A stretch of DNA of 64,000 nt from Sphingobacterium sp. CZ-UAM (GTDB lineage: Bacteria > Bacteroidota > Bacteroidia > Sphingobacteriales > Sphingobacteriaceae). This document shows positions 52,901-61,838 of the stretch, piece by piece; position 1 is the stretch's first letter; each line of letters opens with the position of its first letter. Location of the stretch: the NCBI RefSeq assembly GCF_002000245.1, contig NZ_MTCM01000001.1, positions 1,798,001-1,862,000 of the forward strand, written 5' to 3'. Made by a program: the position numbers and the translations under genes. The notes beneath the pieces are model-generated. The model saw only the letters and a program-made list of their open reading frames with translations, had not been told where the DNA came from and made no database searches.

Positions 52901-53263
52901 GTAGCACTAAAATATCTCATCGGACTAATTCTTTTTATTGGCTTATGGGCCAATCCGGCCATGGTATTTCCCTGCCATCAAAGCAAAGCAAATACCTGCT
53001 CGATAGACAGTCCGGAACATGCGAACAAAAAACAGGATTGTTGCCATAAAGCGAAGAAAAAACCGTTATGTCAACACCGCAAGCAATGCCGGGATTGTAG
53101 TTGTCATTGCGCCGCAGCGACAAGTATACTGGCGGTCTCCACCCTTCCCGTTCAGCTACCAAAAATTTCCTTTTCAATCTTAAAAAAATTATATCGTGGT
53201 TTGTTGCCCGTCTATCTTTCAGAGGGCTATTTCTACCCTTGGGTGCCCCCTAAAATAGCTTAA
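52898..53263 (+). CDS. Small Cys/His-rich secreted or membrane protein
   Basis: 121 residues from a GTG start. N-terminal hydrophobic leader (LIGLILFIGLWANPAMVF). The mature part is rich in Cys/His (CCHKAKKKPLCQHRKQCRDC, then SCHC), followed by a second hydrophobic stretch and a tail YFYPWVPPKIA. The C-rich part could bind metal. It lies 107 bp upstream of the open frame of the HMA/DUF3347 protein (132 bp from its chosen start), so both may belong to copper or heavy-metal handling. GTG is chosen because the leader begins there. Confidence 0.55.
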   Translation: MVALKYLIGLILFIGLWANPAMVFPCHQSKANTCSIDSPEHANKKQDCCHKAKKKPLCQHRKQCRDCSCHCAAATSILAVSTLPVQLPKISFSILKKLYRGLLPVYLSEGYFYPWVPPKIA

Positions 53264-53394
53264 ATAGAAAATGGAGCTTCATTAAAAATGAGTTCCCCAT
53301 CGATAAAAAAGAATTAAGAACCTGTCCATGCCGATCAAGTAGACCGATCGCATTCCGCAGGAATCCATAAATGTATTTCAAAAAAATAAAACAA

Positions 53395-54225
53395 ATGAAA
53401 CTACTCAAAAATATTATAGCAATTTGCCTTTTATCCAGCAGCCTATACGGCTACGGACAAAATACCGCCATGACAACACAAACTGTCAAAGTCAGTGGCA
53501 ACTGTGGTATGTGTAAAAAAACAATAGAAAAAGCCGGAAATTCAGCGGATTCCAAAGTAGATTGGAACGAGGATAACCAAACAGCAAAGGTGTCTTTTAA
53601 TGCCGAAAAAACCTCTTTGGATGCAGTCCTGAAAAACATTGCACTGGCAGGTTATGACAATGAAAAATACCTAGCTCCCGCAACGACTTACGCCGAGCTA
53701 CATGGATGTTGTCAATACGACCGGACATTGAGCGCTCCACCAGCAAACCCTGAAAATAAAGAAGAAAGCATTGAGAATTCATCTGTTGCTAAGGCGGGCA
53801 ACTTTCAGCCCATTTATGATCAGTATTTCATATTGAAAGACGCTCTTATCGCCGCTGATCATCAGGCTGTCACTGCTGGCGCCGCGAAACTGTCAAACCT
53901 GCTATCTACGTTAAAATCGACATCTCTGACAACGACTGAGCAACAGGTATGGAAAACACAGGCAAATTCGCTGGCACAACACAGCAAGGCGCTTCAGGAC
54001 GCAAAGGATCTTGCAAAACAACGTTTGGTATTTGTATCGCTTTCCGAGGAGGTTTATAAACTGGCAAAAAGCTCCAAACCAGCTCTTCCCGTTTATCAAC
54101 AAAAATGTCCCATGTTTAACGGTGGCAAAGGAGCTACTTGGTTAAGTCTCATTAAGGAGGTCAAAAATCCATATTATGGTGCTCAAATGTTAACATGTGG
54201 AAGTACAATTCAAACCATACAATAA
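53395..54225 (+). CDS. HMA-domain protein with DUF3347
   Basis: 276 residues from MKLLKNII (an in-frame ATG 8 codons earlier lacks advantage). Signal peptide (LLSSSLYGYGQ). Residues ~20-90 form an HMA domain with the metal motif GNCGMCKKTIE. The C-terminal half matches DUF3347 (YDQYFILKDALIAADHQAVT, WKTQANSLAQHSKALQDAKD, QRLVFVSLSEEVYKLAKSSK, then QQKCPMFNGGKGATWLSL). Periplasmic copper or other soft-metal binding is likely, as DUF3347 partners copper-export genes. It is followed by a strong terminator. Confidence 0.8.
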   Translation: MKLLKNIIAICLLSSSLYGYGQNTAMTTQTVKVSGNCGMCKKTIEKAGNSADSKVDWNEDNQTAKVSFNAEKTSLDAVLKNIALAGYDNEKYLAPATTYAELHGCCQYDRTLSAPPANPENKEESIENSSVAKAGNFQPIYDQYFILKDALIAADHQAVTAGAAKLSNLLSTLKSTSLTTTEQQVWKTQANSLAQHSKALQDAKDLAKQRLVFVSLSEEVYKLAKSSKPALPVYQQKCPMFNGGKGATWLSLIKEVKNPYYGAQMLTCGSTIQTIQ

Positions 54226-54244
54226 ACGATACCAAACGTACTAC

Positions 54245-54281
54245 AATAGGTTCGTCTGCGCTGCAGACGAACCTATTTTTT
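54245..54281 (+). terminator. Rho-independent terminator after the HMA/DUF3347 gene
   Basis: 15-bp perfect stem AATAGGTTCGTCTGC/GCAGACGAACCTATT with a GCT loop, then TTTT, 19 bp past the stop. Confidence 0.9.
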
Positions 54282-54581
54282 GACGATCCGCTTTTATTTA
54301 GCGCTATCTTTTCAGGACGATTTCACTTTATTCCCCAATCCCTGAATAATTGTCAGAAAGGACCTTCGGTCGATTTCGCGCCGCCACATTTCCCACATTT
54401 GAGCCTGCCGCCCTGGAAAGGGACTGTAAATAACAGAAATAAAAACTGAAGTTTTAAAGGGATAAACGTTAAAATACATCTTTTTTTATTGATTCAAAAT
54501 AGTATATTAGGAGGAGTATCGCGCTGATTATCCAAAAGGTGATAGTAACGATATGGTGATCAAATAAGATGAGATTAATCC
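54282..54581. other. Intergenic stretch before the epimerase gene
   Basis: 300 bp without a supported gene or repeat. A small GACCTTCGGTC stem lies at about 54360. The start context of the next gene has a GGAGGAG run near 54512, too far upstream to be its RBS. Confidence 0.4.
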
Positions 54582-55514
54582 ATGGAAAAAGTAATTATTA
54601 CAGGTGGAACGGGTGCTATTGGCCTTCATTTGACCAAGTTATTGGTCGCCAACTTCTATGAAGTGATCATCTTCACTAGGGACCCAAAGGCTTTCCCAGC
54701 CCAACCAAATGTGCGTTATGTTCATTGGGATCCCAAAAAACAGGTCATCGATACAAGATCGATCCAGGAAGCGGATTATATCATCAATTTAGCTGGCGCC
54801 AATCTCAATGGATCACGATGGACCAAGGCCTATCAACAAGAAATTATATCAAGCCGTGTAGAAAGCGGACTGCTGCTTTACCAGACATTAAAACAGGTTC
54901 CAAACCAGGTTAAAACTGTTATATCAGCATCAGCAACCGGCTGGTATGGTGCCGACGACAGCTATCAGAAAAAACCCTTCGAAGAGGGAGATCCTCAAGG
55001 TGGCGATTTTTTATCCTGGGTTTGCAATCTTTGGGAAGACAGTGTAAAACCAATTGAAACGCTCGGGAAAAGGCTTGTTGTCTTCCGATTCGGCGTGGTG
55101 ATCAGCAAAGATCAGGGCTTATTAAAAGAAATCAATCAGCTGCTTCGCTTTCGGCTAAGCCCTATTTTGGGCTCGGGTAAACAGATGCTAAGCTGGATCC
55201 ACATGGAGGACCTCGCCCGCATGCTCCTATTTGCTATACAAAACAATGCCCTGGCAGGCGTTTATAATGCGTGCTCCTCCGATCCGATGCCACTTGGCCA
55301 GTTCACCAAGCGGATTGCCAAACGCAAGTACGGCATCGGTTACATTCCTTTTCCGGTACCTGCATTCCTGATCAAACTGCTCTTTGGAAAAAAAGGACAG
55401 GAAATGGTGCTCAACGGAACCTGGATCAGTAACAAAAAGATACTGCAAGAAAAATTTCCTTTTAAATACCCCACTCTGGACAATAATTGTATAGATAATT
55501 TACACATCGGTTAA
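54582..55514 (+). CDS. TIGR01777-family SDR oxidoreductase (YfcH-like)
   Basis: 310 residues. Rossmann motif ITGGTGAIGLHLTK at the N-terminus, NLAGANLNGSRWTKAYQQEI, then ISSRV, the SASATGWYG active-site region with YGADD, and a C-terminal DUF1731-like part (GKKGQEMVLNGTWISNKKIL). NAD(P)-dependent epimerase-type fold with unknown substrate. Cytosolic. Single gene; the stop is 58 bp before the FAH-family start. Confidence 0.92.
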   Translation: MEKVIITGGTGAIGLHLTKLLVANFYEVIIFTRDPKAFPAQPNVRYVHWDPKKQVIDTRSIQEADYIINLAGANLNGSRWTKAYQQEIISSRVESGLLLYQTLKQVPNQVKTVISASATGWYGADDSYQKKPFEEGDPQGGDFLSWVCNLWEDSVKPIETLGKRLVVFRFGVVISKDQGLLKEINQLLRFRLSPILGSGKQMLSWIHMEDLARMLLFAIQNNALAGVYNACSSDPMPLGQFTKRIAKRKYGIGYIPFPVPAFLIKLLFGKKGQEMVLNGTWISNKKILQEKFPFKYPTLDNNCIDNLHIG

Positions 55515-55572
55515 TTGTTAATTCGCGTTAATTCCAGGCCTTTTCGGGACAAAATCCGTATATTTGCGGCTT

Positions 55573-56433
55573 ATGAAGATTTTTAGATATGGCGCAAAGG
55601 GCTCCGAAAAGGCGGGAGTCATTTTAAATGAAAAGAAATATGATGTTTCGGAAGGAAATTTTCAATATAACCGTGATTTTTTTGCAAATACGGCAAATTT
55701 GGAAGAACTTCAAGCATATGTTGAACAAAATTACCACAACTTAAAAGAGATCGACGCGGACGAGCGCATCGGCACTCCTCTAGAAGCTCCTTCCAAAATT
55801 CTCTGTGTAGGACTCAACTTCGATGATCACGTTAAGGAGACCAAGTTGCAACAAGCGGCAGAACCCATTGTGTTCATGAAATCTGTTTCCGCTTTTAATG
55901 GACCTTTCGATGGTATTACGTTACCTAAAAATTCAGTGAAATCCGATTGGGAAACCGAGCTTGCTATCGTTATCGGTAAAAAAGCATCCTATGTTAGTGA
56001 AGAGGAAGCATTGGATTATGTTTTTGGCTATGTGCTGCATAATGACGTCACCGAACGCGAGTTTCAGATTGAAAGAGGTGGTACCTGGGATAAAGGTAAA
56101 GGCTGCGACACTTTCGCTCCAATTGGCCCGTTCATTGCCACAAAAGATGAGATTCAAGATGTCGATAATATGCGAATTTGGCTTAAATTAAATGGCGAAC
56201 TTATGCAGGACGGTAACACCAGCGATTTCATCTATCGTGTGCCTAAGCTAATATCGTATCTAAGCCAGTTCATGTCCTTACTTCCGGGTGATATCATCTC
56301 AACAGGTTCACCGGCAGGTTCTGGGATGGGAAAATCTCCACAGCGCTTCCTTCGCGATGGCGATATTATTGAATACGGTATAGAAGGTCTTGGATCTGGG
56401 AAACAAGTGATATCTGCTCACCCCTTGTCTTAA
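55573..56433 (+). CDS. Fumarylacetoacetate hydrolase family protein
   Basis: 286 residues. ATG at 55573 is chosen over an in-frame TTG three codons earlier. FAH core: ILCVGLNFDDHVKETKL, the metal site SDWETELAIVIGKKA, GYVLHNDVTEREFQ, and SYLSQFMSLLPGDIISTGSP, then AGSGMG. Related enzymes hydrolyse or decarboxylate 2-keto-3-enoic or acylpyruvate compounds with Mg2+. A TATATTTG element ends 6 bp before the ATG, implying a nearly leaderless transcript. Followed by a hairpin. Confidence 0.9.
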   Translation: MKIFRYGAKGSEKAGVILNEKKYDVSEGNFQYNRDFFANTANLEELQAYVEQNYHNLKEIDADERIGTPLEAPSKILCVGLNFDDHVKETKLQQAAEPIVFMKSVSAFNGPFDGITLPKNSVKSDWETELAIVIGKKASYVSEEEALDYVFGYVLHNDVTEREFQIERGGTWDKGKGCDTFAPIGPFIATKDEIQDVDNMRIWLKLNGELMQDGNTSDFIYRVPKLISYLSQFMSLLPGDIISTGSPAGSGMGKSPQRFLRDGDIIEYGIEGLGSGKQVISAHPLS

Positions 56434-56442
56434 TATCCTATC

Positions 56443-56490
56443 GGACCGATCTTTCCTGTCTTTATTTATTGTGTCCGGAAAGATCGGTTC
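56443..56490 (+). terminator. Hairpin after the FAH-family gene
   Basis: ACCGATCTTTCC (56445-56456) pairs with GGAAAGATCGGT (56477-56488) across a 20-nt loop, 12 bp after the stop. A T-rich stretch follows 12 bp later. Confidence 0.55.
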
Positions 56491-56596
56491 AACTGCTATT
56501 TTTTCGTCATTTCATTGTAATATATCAACCGCATTTGTGTACATTTATATCGACATCCACTTTGTTAACATAAATGCATAAATCCCTATAGGGTCA

Positions 56597-57616
56597 ATGA
56601 TTCAACTAAACAACATATCTAAATCATTCGAGGTTAAATCCAAACGGATAGACGCATTGAAGAGTCTCTCCCTATCTATCGCCAAAGGCGAAATATTTGG
56701 TGTTATAGGGGCTTCAGGAGCCGGAAAAAGTACGCTGATTCGTTGCGTCAATCTACTGGAAAGACCTGACACCGGTCAAGTCATTATTGAAAATGAGGAC
56801 CTGATGTCCATGTCATCCAAGGATTTAATGATGAAACGAAGAAATATCGGCATGATTTTCCAACATTTTAATCTGTTGTCGTCCCTAACGGTGTTTGAAA
56901 ATATAGCTTTTCCATTGCAACTGGAAGGCAGATCAAAGGCATTTATCCGCGAAAAAGTTTCAGCATTACTCAGCCTAGTGGGACTGGAAGATAAGGCAGA
57001 GAACTATCCAGCGAATTTATCCGGCGGACAAAAACAACGGGTGGCAATCGCTCGTGCACTGGCAAATGATCCCCATATCCTACTTTGTGACGAGGCTACC
57101 AGTGCACTGGACCCAGCTACGACGAAATCTATACTCAGTTTATTAAAAAAAATAAACAAGCAACTGGGACTCACCATCCTATTGATTACCCATGAAATGG
57201 ATGTGATCAAAAGGATATGCGATCAAGTAGCCGTATTGGATCAGGGGCTTTTGATTGAGAGCGGATCTGTTGAAACCATTTTCGCCAACCCACAGCAAGA
57301 GACCACCAAAAACTTTATCCAATCTTCTTTGCAGATTGATATCCCCCTAAGTTTTCAGGAAAGATTAAAAGATAAGGGTAATCCACTTGTCGAGATTTAT
57401 ATGGCTTCAAATGGAGATTCTATTCCATTTATACAACAACTGGAACAACACTATCAGGTCAAAACAAATATTATAACCGCACAGATCGATTACGTTGGAG
57501 AAATGAAGTTTGGCGTTATACTGGCCGAATTATCAGGTGACAGCGAACATATAATAGCTGGCCTCTCCTATTTAAAAGAACAGCATCCGCAAACTAAAAT
57601 ATTAGGTTATGTCTGA
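56597..57616 (+). CDS. metN: D/L-methionine ABC transporter ATP-binding protein
   Basis: 339 residues. Walker A GASGAGKST, signature LSGGQKQR, Walker B ILLCDEATSALDP, and a C-terminal NIL regulatory domain (IYMASNGDSIPFIQQLEQHY, TNIITAQIDYVGEMKFGVIL) that binds methionine and inhibits uptake. Energises methionine import with the next two genes. Its stop overlaps the metI start by 8 bp. No SAM riboswitch or obvious operator is visible in the 163-bp upstream gap. Confidence 0.95.
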   Translation: MIQLNNISKSFEVKSKRIDALKSLSLSIAKGEIFGVIGASGAGKSTLIRCVNLLERPDTGQVIIENEDLMSMSSKDLMMKRRNIGMIFQHFNLLSSLTVFENIAFPLQLEGRSKAFIREKVSALLSLVGLEDKAENYPANLSGGQKQRVAIARALANDPHILLCDEATSALDPATTKSILSLLKKINKQLGLTILLITHEMDVIKRICDQVAVLDQGLLIESGSVETIFANPQQETTKNFIQSSLQIDIPLSFQERLKDKGNPLVEIYMASNGDSIPFIQQLEQHYQVKTNIITAQIDYVGEMKFGVILAELSGDSEHIIAGLSYLKEQHPQTKILGYV

Positions 57617-58262
57617 TCAAGTACTGAATTTACTATTATCAGGAACGCTTGAAACGTTAATGATGACTTTCCTATCAGGCTTCTTTGGCTTTGTCATTGG
57701 ACTGCCACTGGGCATCTACCTATTCCTGACCAGGAAACATCAGCTGTTGGAAAACAAAACGATGCACCAGATTGTTTCGTTGCTAGTAAACGTGTTCCGA
57801 TCTATTCCATTCATTATTCTTATTGTATGGATGATTCCATTTACACGTCAGCTCGTAGGAACATCTATAGGCATGTCCGCAGCATTGGTTCCTTTGAGCA
57901 TTGGCGCAGCTCCATTTATCGCACGTTTGGTGGAAAACAGCTTATTGGAAATTCCCCATGGATTAATTGAAGCCGCGAGGGCAATGGGCGCAAGCACCCG
58001 GCAGGTAATCTTTAAAGTATTGCTTCCTGAAGCCTTACCTTCGCTGGTCAACAATGCGACAATAACGTTAATTACTCTTGTAGGCTATTCGGCTATGGGT
58101 GGCGCTGTGGGAGCGGGCGGTCTGGGACAGATTGGTTACCAATACGGCTATGTCGGTTATGACACTTTTATCATGAACGCAGTCCTAATTTTATTAATTT
58201 TAATTGTATTCCTGTTGCAATATACAGGCGATTACATATCAAAAAAAGTGAACCATCGCTAG
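57609..58262 (+). CDS. metI: Methionine ABC transporter permease
   Basis: 217 residues with five or six membrane segments (LIVWMIPFTRQLV, LPLGIYLFL, LITLVGYSAMGGAVGAGGLG). The cytoplasmic EAA loop is ENSLLEIPHGLIEAARAMGA, then S. Full length for MetI. It overlaps metN, so translation is coupled. Confidence 0.95.
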   Translation: MSDQVLNLLLSGTLETLMMTFLSGFFGFVIGLPLGIYLFLTRKHQLLENKTMHQIVSLLVNVFRSIPFIILIVWMIPFTRQLVGTSIGMSAALVPLSIGAAPFIARLVENSLLEIPHGLIEAARAMGASTRQVIFKVLLPEALPSLVNNATITLITLVGYSAMGGAVGAGGLGQIGYQYGYVGYDTFIMNAVLILLILIVFLLQYTGDYISKKVNHR

Positions 58263-58345
58263 CATGAATTGTATCATATGAAACCGCCAAAGGCAGCGTG
58301 AATACCTTAATCTAAAAATAATTGATGAACAAATAATTTAGACAG

Positions 58346-59158
58346 ATGAAAAAACTGAACTACGCATTTGCAATCTTAGCCTTTAGTTTAACGACTATTG
58401 TAGCTTGTAATAACAGGGAAAAGAAGGAAAATACCCTTAAAGTCGGTGTGGTGACAGGGCCTGAAAAGGAACTTGCGGAGACGGCTAAGAAAGTTGCAAA
58501 AGAAAAGTTCAATCTGGACGTGGAACTCGTTGCTTTCAATGATTACGTCGTCCCCAATGAAGCCCTGAACCAAGGTGATATCGATGTCAATGTCTTCCAG
58601 CATCAACCCTATCTTCAAGAGCAATCCAAACAGCGCGGTTTTACCAACTTAACTATTGTGGGAAATACATTTGTATTTCCGATTGTTGCGTATTCCAAAA
58701 AGATCAAAACCATTACAGAGCTTCAACCCGGAGCCAGCATTGCCATTCCAAATGACCCAACAAACGGTGGCCGGTCACTTCTACTTCTTCAGCGTGAGGG
58801 AATCATCGGTTTAAAGGAAAATGTTGGTATACAGCCCAAAGTCACAGACATTGTAAGCAATCCGAAACAGATTAAAATTATCGAAATGGAAGCCCCGCAG
58901 CTCCCTCGCGTGCTTGATGACCCTCAGGTAGCCATTGCCATTATCAATAATAGCTTTGCTTCACAGGCCGGATTGGACCCTGAAAAACAGGGTTTATTTA
59001 CAGAAGATAAAGAATCACCTTATGTCAACTTAATTGTTGCCCGGGCAGATAATAAAAATGACGAAAAAGTACAGCATTTTATACAGTCCTATCAATCTCC
59101 TGAAGTCGAAGCAACAGCGAAGAAGGTCTTTAAAAACGGCGCCATAAAAGGCTGGTAA
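58346..59158 (+). CDS. metQ: Methionine-binding lipoprotein
   Basis: 270 residues, lipobox TIVAC (Cys21). Type II periplasmic-binding fold of the NlpA/MetQ family: LKVGVVTGPEKELAETAKKV, FNDYVVPNEALNQGDIDVNV, FQHQPYL, IPNDPTNGGRSLLLLQREGI. Delivers methionine to the MetNI complex. 83 bp after metI, same operon. Confidence 0.95.
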   Translation: MKKLNYAFAILAFSLTTIVACNNREKKENTLKVGVVTGPEKELAETAKKVAKEKFNLDVELVAFNDYVVPNEALNQGDIDVNVFQHQPYLQEQSKQRGFTNLTIVGNTFVFPIVAYSKKIKTITELQPGASIAIPNDPTNGGRSLLLLQREGIIGLKENVGIQPKVTDIVSNPKQIKIIEMEAPQLPRVLDDPQVAIAIINNSFASQAGLDPEKQGLFTEDKESPYVNLIVARADNKNDEKVQHFIQSYQSPEVEATAKKVFKNGAIKGW

Positions 59159-59169
59159 GCTCCAACAAC

Positions 59170-59550
59170 ATGATAATAGCAACTGATTCATGTCCCTGCG
59201 GCTCCGGTTCAACTTTTGGCGAATGCTGTTTACAGATCCACGATAGCCATGCGAAGGCCGCAACAGCTGAAATGCTTATGCGGGCACGTTATAGCGCATT
59301 TGCGGTAGGAAACATTGACTTTTTATACAACACATTTCACCCGACAACACGCAGATTTCAAAATAAGCACACGATTCAGCAATGGGCTGTGGAAAATAAG
59401 TGGATGCAGTTAAATATCCTGAAAACAACTTTTTCAACAGTGGAATTTGAAGCCCATTATTTGGACGCAGCAATGGAAGTGCAGATTCATCACGAAAAAT
59501 CTACTTTTAAACAACAGGGCAACCTTTGGTATTATGCAGATGGGCGGTAG
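59170..59550 (+). CDS. YchJ-family SEC-C motif protein
   Basis: 126 residues. The N-terminal SEC-C zinc motif CPCGSGSTFGECC is followed by AATAEMLMRARYSAFAVGNI and FLYNTFHPTTR, and the final FKQQGNLWYYADG, the standard UPF0225/YchJ layout. Zinc-binding protein of unknown function. It lies 11 bp after metQ and probably rides in the met operon, which is not usual for this family. Confidence 0.88.
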   Translation: MIIATDSCPCGSGSTFGECCLQIHDSHAKAATAEMLMRARYSAFAVGNIDFLYNTFHPTTRRFQNKHTIQQWAVENKWMQLNILKTTFSTVEFEAHYLDAAMEVQIHHEKSTFKQQGNLWYYADGR

Positions 59551-59651
59551 TCAGCTTCGATCAATCAGCAAAACCTTCATGTACTTATAAGTACCAACAC
59601 GATGAAAACCAACTGAAGGCTCTTGCTGACCACTAGAAAACAGACATTGTC

Positions 59652-59696
59652 AAAAAAAAGCGGCTCCAACACATAACGCATTGGAGCCGCTTTTTT
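59652..59696. terminator. Bidirectional rho-independent terminator
   Basis: 16-bp perfect arms AAAAAAGCGGCTCCAA/TTGGAGCCGCTTTTTT with an 11-nt loop, between the convergent YchJ-like and symporter genes. Confidence 0.9.
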
Positions 59697-59717
59697 ATAA
59701 GTTGATTGGTATATCAA

Positions 59718-61154
59718 TTAAACCAATTCTTCGGTATCTTCCCGGTAAGGTGCTTCTTCATCAAATTCCCCCTCCCACTTCGCGACAACAACCGTTGCGA
59801 GACAATTACCTACAACATTGACAGAAGTACGCGCCATATCCATCAATTCGTCTATCCCCAGAATGGCGGCAATCACAAAGGTCGGTAGACCAAACTGATC
59901 CGCAGTTGCTATTAGGATAATTAATGAAGCACGGGGCACAGCAGCAACGCCCTTAGAGGTAATCATCAGGGTAAAAGCAATCATCAACTGTTGTCCAAAT
60001 GACAAATGAATACCTGCTGCCTGTGCGACGAAAATTGAGGCCAACGATAAATAAAGGGAGGTTCCATCCAGATTAAAGCTATAACCCGTTGGGATCACAA
60101 ATGAGACGATCTTACGCGGTACGCCAAACCGTTCCATTGCACTCATGGCTTTTGGCAGAGCAGCATCCGAGCTTGTTGTCGCAAAAGCAATAGATACCGG
60201 CTCTTTGATTGCGTTGATAAAACGTTTGACCGGAATCCTTAAATAAAGTGCAACAGGAAGTAAGACCAGCGTCAAAAAGCAAAACAAAGCAAAATACAAT
60301 GTCGCCAATAGCATAAATAAGTTTTTCAGAATATCAACACCGAGATGTCCAACCGTGTAGGCCATCGCTGCACCCACCCCAACCGGAGCAAAATACATAA
60401 TGATGTTCGTAAACTTAAACATCGTCTCCGACATACTTTCCGTAAAATCCACCAAAGGCTTCCGTTTCTTCTCATCAACCATCGCAAGGCCAATTCCGAA
60501 TAATACCGAAAACACAACAATTTGTAACACCTGATTGTCGGCGACAGACTTTACGATATTCTCCGGAAAAAGATCGCGGATAAATGCCGTAAACTTATAA
60601 ACTGGATGTACATTATCCGGCAGGGACTTCAGTACATGCTGATCCACACTCTCTTTAGGAGCCGGAAGCTCTTCATGCGGCATATGCGCAACATCCACTC
60701 CTACACCTGCACGGGTGAGGTTGATCGCACCCAAACCGATAAAAATCGCGCAGGTCGTCGCACAGAAGAAATACAACATGGACTTCCAAGCCATACGCCC
60801 CACCTGTTTCAAATCAGAGTGGCCCGCAATACCATAAACTAGTGTAGCAAAAAGAATAGGCCCAACAATTGTTTTTACCAGTTTGATGAAGCCCTTGCTC
60901 AATGGTTGCAAAGAAATTGCCAGATTGGGAAAATCCAATCCCACAAAAATACCCAGGATCATACAGGTCAGGATCCAGGTAGTCAAATTTTTCTTAAAAA
61001 GCGCATTCACAACCAAAACCGTGGCAACTATCCAACGGACAGCCATTAGAAATTCATGCGAAAAGCCCACAACTTTAAATTCGTACAATACAGCAATGAT
61101 ACAAGCTAATGTAACTGTGATGAGGGTGATTAACCCAATTTTGGTTTTTAACAT
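59718..61154 (-). CDS. Dicarboxylate:cation symporter (DAACS/GltP-DctA type)
   Basis: 478 residues, about eight membrane segments. Family blocks: SIAFATTSSDAALPKAMSAM (serine-rich substrate loop), VIPTGYSFNLDGTSLYLSLA, and MITSKGVAAVPRASLIIL, ILGIDELMDMARTSVNVVGN. Imports C4-dicarboxylates or acidic amino acids with Na+/H+; which one is not resolvable. N-terminal TM region is longer than in E. coli GltP. Single gene with its own terminator. Confidence 0.93.
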   Translation of the reverse strand: MLKTKIGLITLITVTLACIIAVLYEFKVVGFSHEFLMAVRWIVATVLVVNALFKKNLTTWILTCMILGIFVGLDFPNLAISLQPLSKGFIKLVKTIVGPILFATLVYGIAGHSDLKQVGRMAWKSMLYFFCATTCAIFIGLGAINLTRAGVGVDVAHMPHEELPAPKESVDQHVLKSLPDNVHPVYKFTAFIRDLFPENIVKSVADNQVLQIVVFSVLFGIGLAMVDEKKRKPLVDFTESMSETMFKFTNIIMYFAPVGVGAAMAYTVGHLGVDILKNLFMLLATLYFALFCFLTLVLLPVALYLRIPVKRFINAIKEPVSIAFATTSSDAALPKAMSAMERFGVPRKIVSFVIPTGYSFNLDGTSLYLSLASIFVAQAAGIHLSFGQQLMIAFTLMITSKGVAAVPRASLIILIATADQFGLPTFVIAAILGIDELMDMARTSVNVVGNCLATVVVAKWEGEFDEEAPYREDTEELV

Positions 61155-61274
61155 TTAAAAGATTTTAATGGTCAAAAGAACAAAAATAAAAAAATACTAT
61201 GCTTTTGCAAATATTATTATTTAAATAGCCCAACTTTCGCAACAAAATACCGATTTTAACAAAAGCTCCCGTGC

Positions 61275-61306
61275 AAAAAAAAAGCAGGATAATTTCTTAC
61301 CCTGCT
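61275..61306 (-). terminator. Rho-independent terminator of the ferredoxin gene
   Basis: Minus strand stem AGCAGG-(G)TAA/TTA-(T)CCTGCT followed by nine T, 25 bp past the stop at 61331. Confidence 0.85.
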
Positions 61307-61330
61307 CTATATTTTAACGGAATGAAAAAA

Positions 61331-61681
61331 TTATTCCGCGTGTAACCAAGCTTTTTTCGCTAATAGCTCATCATTGGATTCCCGTACATCTTCGTCATCC
61401 ACACAACAATCTACCGGACAAACAGCAGCACATTGTGGTTCATCATGAAAACCCACACATTCTGTACATTTATCCGAAACAATATAATAAACTTCATTTG
61501 AAATTGCTTCCTGTGCTTCATTTGCGTCAAGCGTAACGCCGTCACCAAAATCTATAACACCATCCAAAGCAGTACCATCTGAGAATTTCCAAGTTACACC
61601 AGCATCGTATATTGCATTATTTGGGCATTCCGGTTCGCAAGCACCACAGTTAATGCATTCGTCTGTAATTTTAATCGCCAT
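61331..61681 (-). CDS. 4Fe-4S dicluster ferredoxin
   Basis: 116 residues. First cluster ligands in CINCGACEPECPNNAI. Second in CTECVGFHDEPQCAAVCPVD, then CC. The acidic insert between the two clusters is longer than in clostridial-type ferredoxins. A soluble electron carrier. It is divergent from the LuxC-like reductase gene, a common neighbour in Bacteroidota. Confidence 0.92.
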   Translation of the reverse strand: MAIKITDECINCGACEPECPNNAIYDAGVTWKFSDGTALDGVIDFGDGVTLDANEAQEAISNEVYYIVSDKCTECVGFHDEPQCAAVCPVDCCVDDEDVRESNDELLAKKAWLHAE

Positions 61682-61838
61682 TTATAACCTCACAATTATG
61701 ATAAATAAACTATTTTTGCATTATCAATATGAAAACAAAGTCTGATTGTACAATAAGGCTAGTTGATTCACGTTGATTAATGTTAACAGCACAAATATAA
61801 CACAAATTTGTGTATTCATCTTTTAAAAATTTAATATT

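Noticed and set aside
55546..55570. GGGACAA followed 14 nt later by CGGC before the FAH-family gene
   Set aside because: The -10 half is CGGC, not CGTC, and lies 2 bp before the ATG. A TATATTTG vegetative element at 55559 explains the promoter better.
56434..56596. SAM or S-box type riboswitch before metNIQ
   Set aside because: Only a terminator hairpin of the preceding gene is visible; no conserved riboswitch core could be found.
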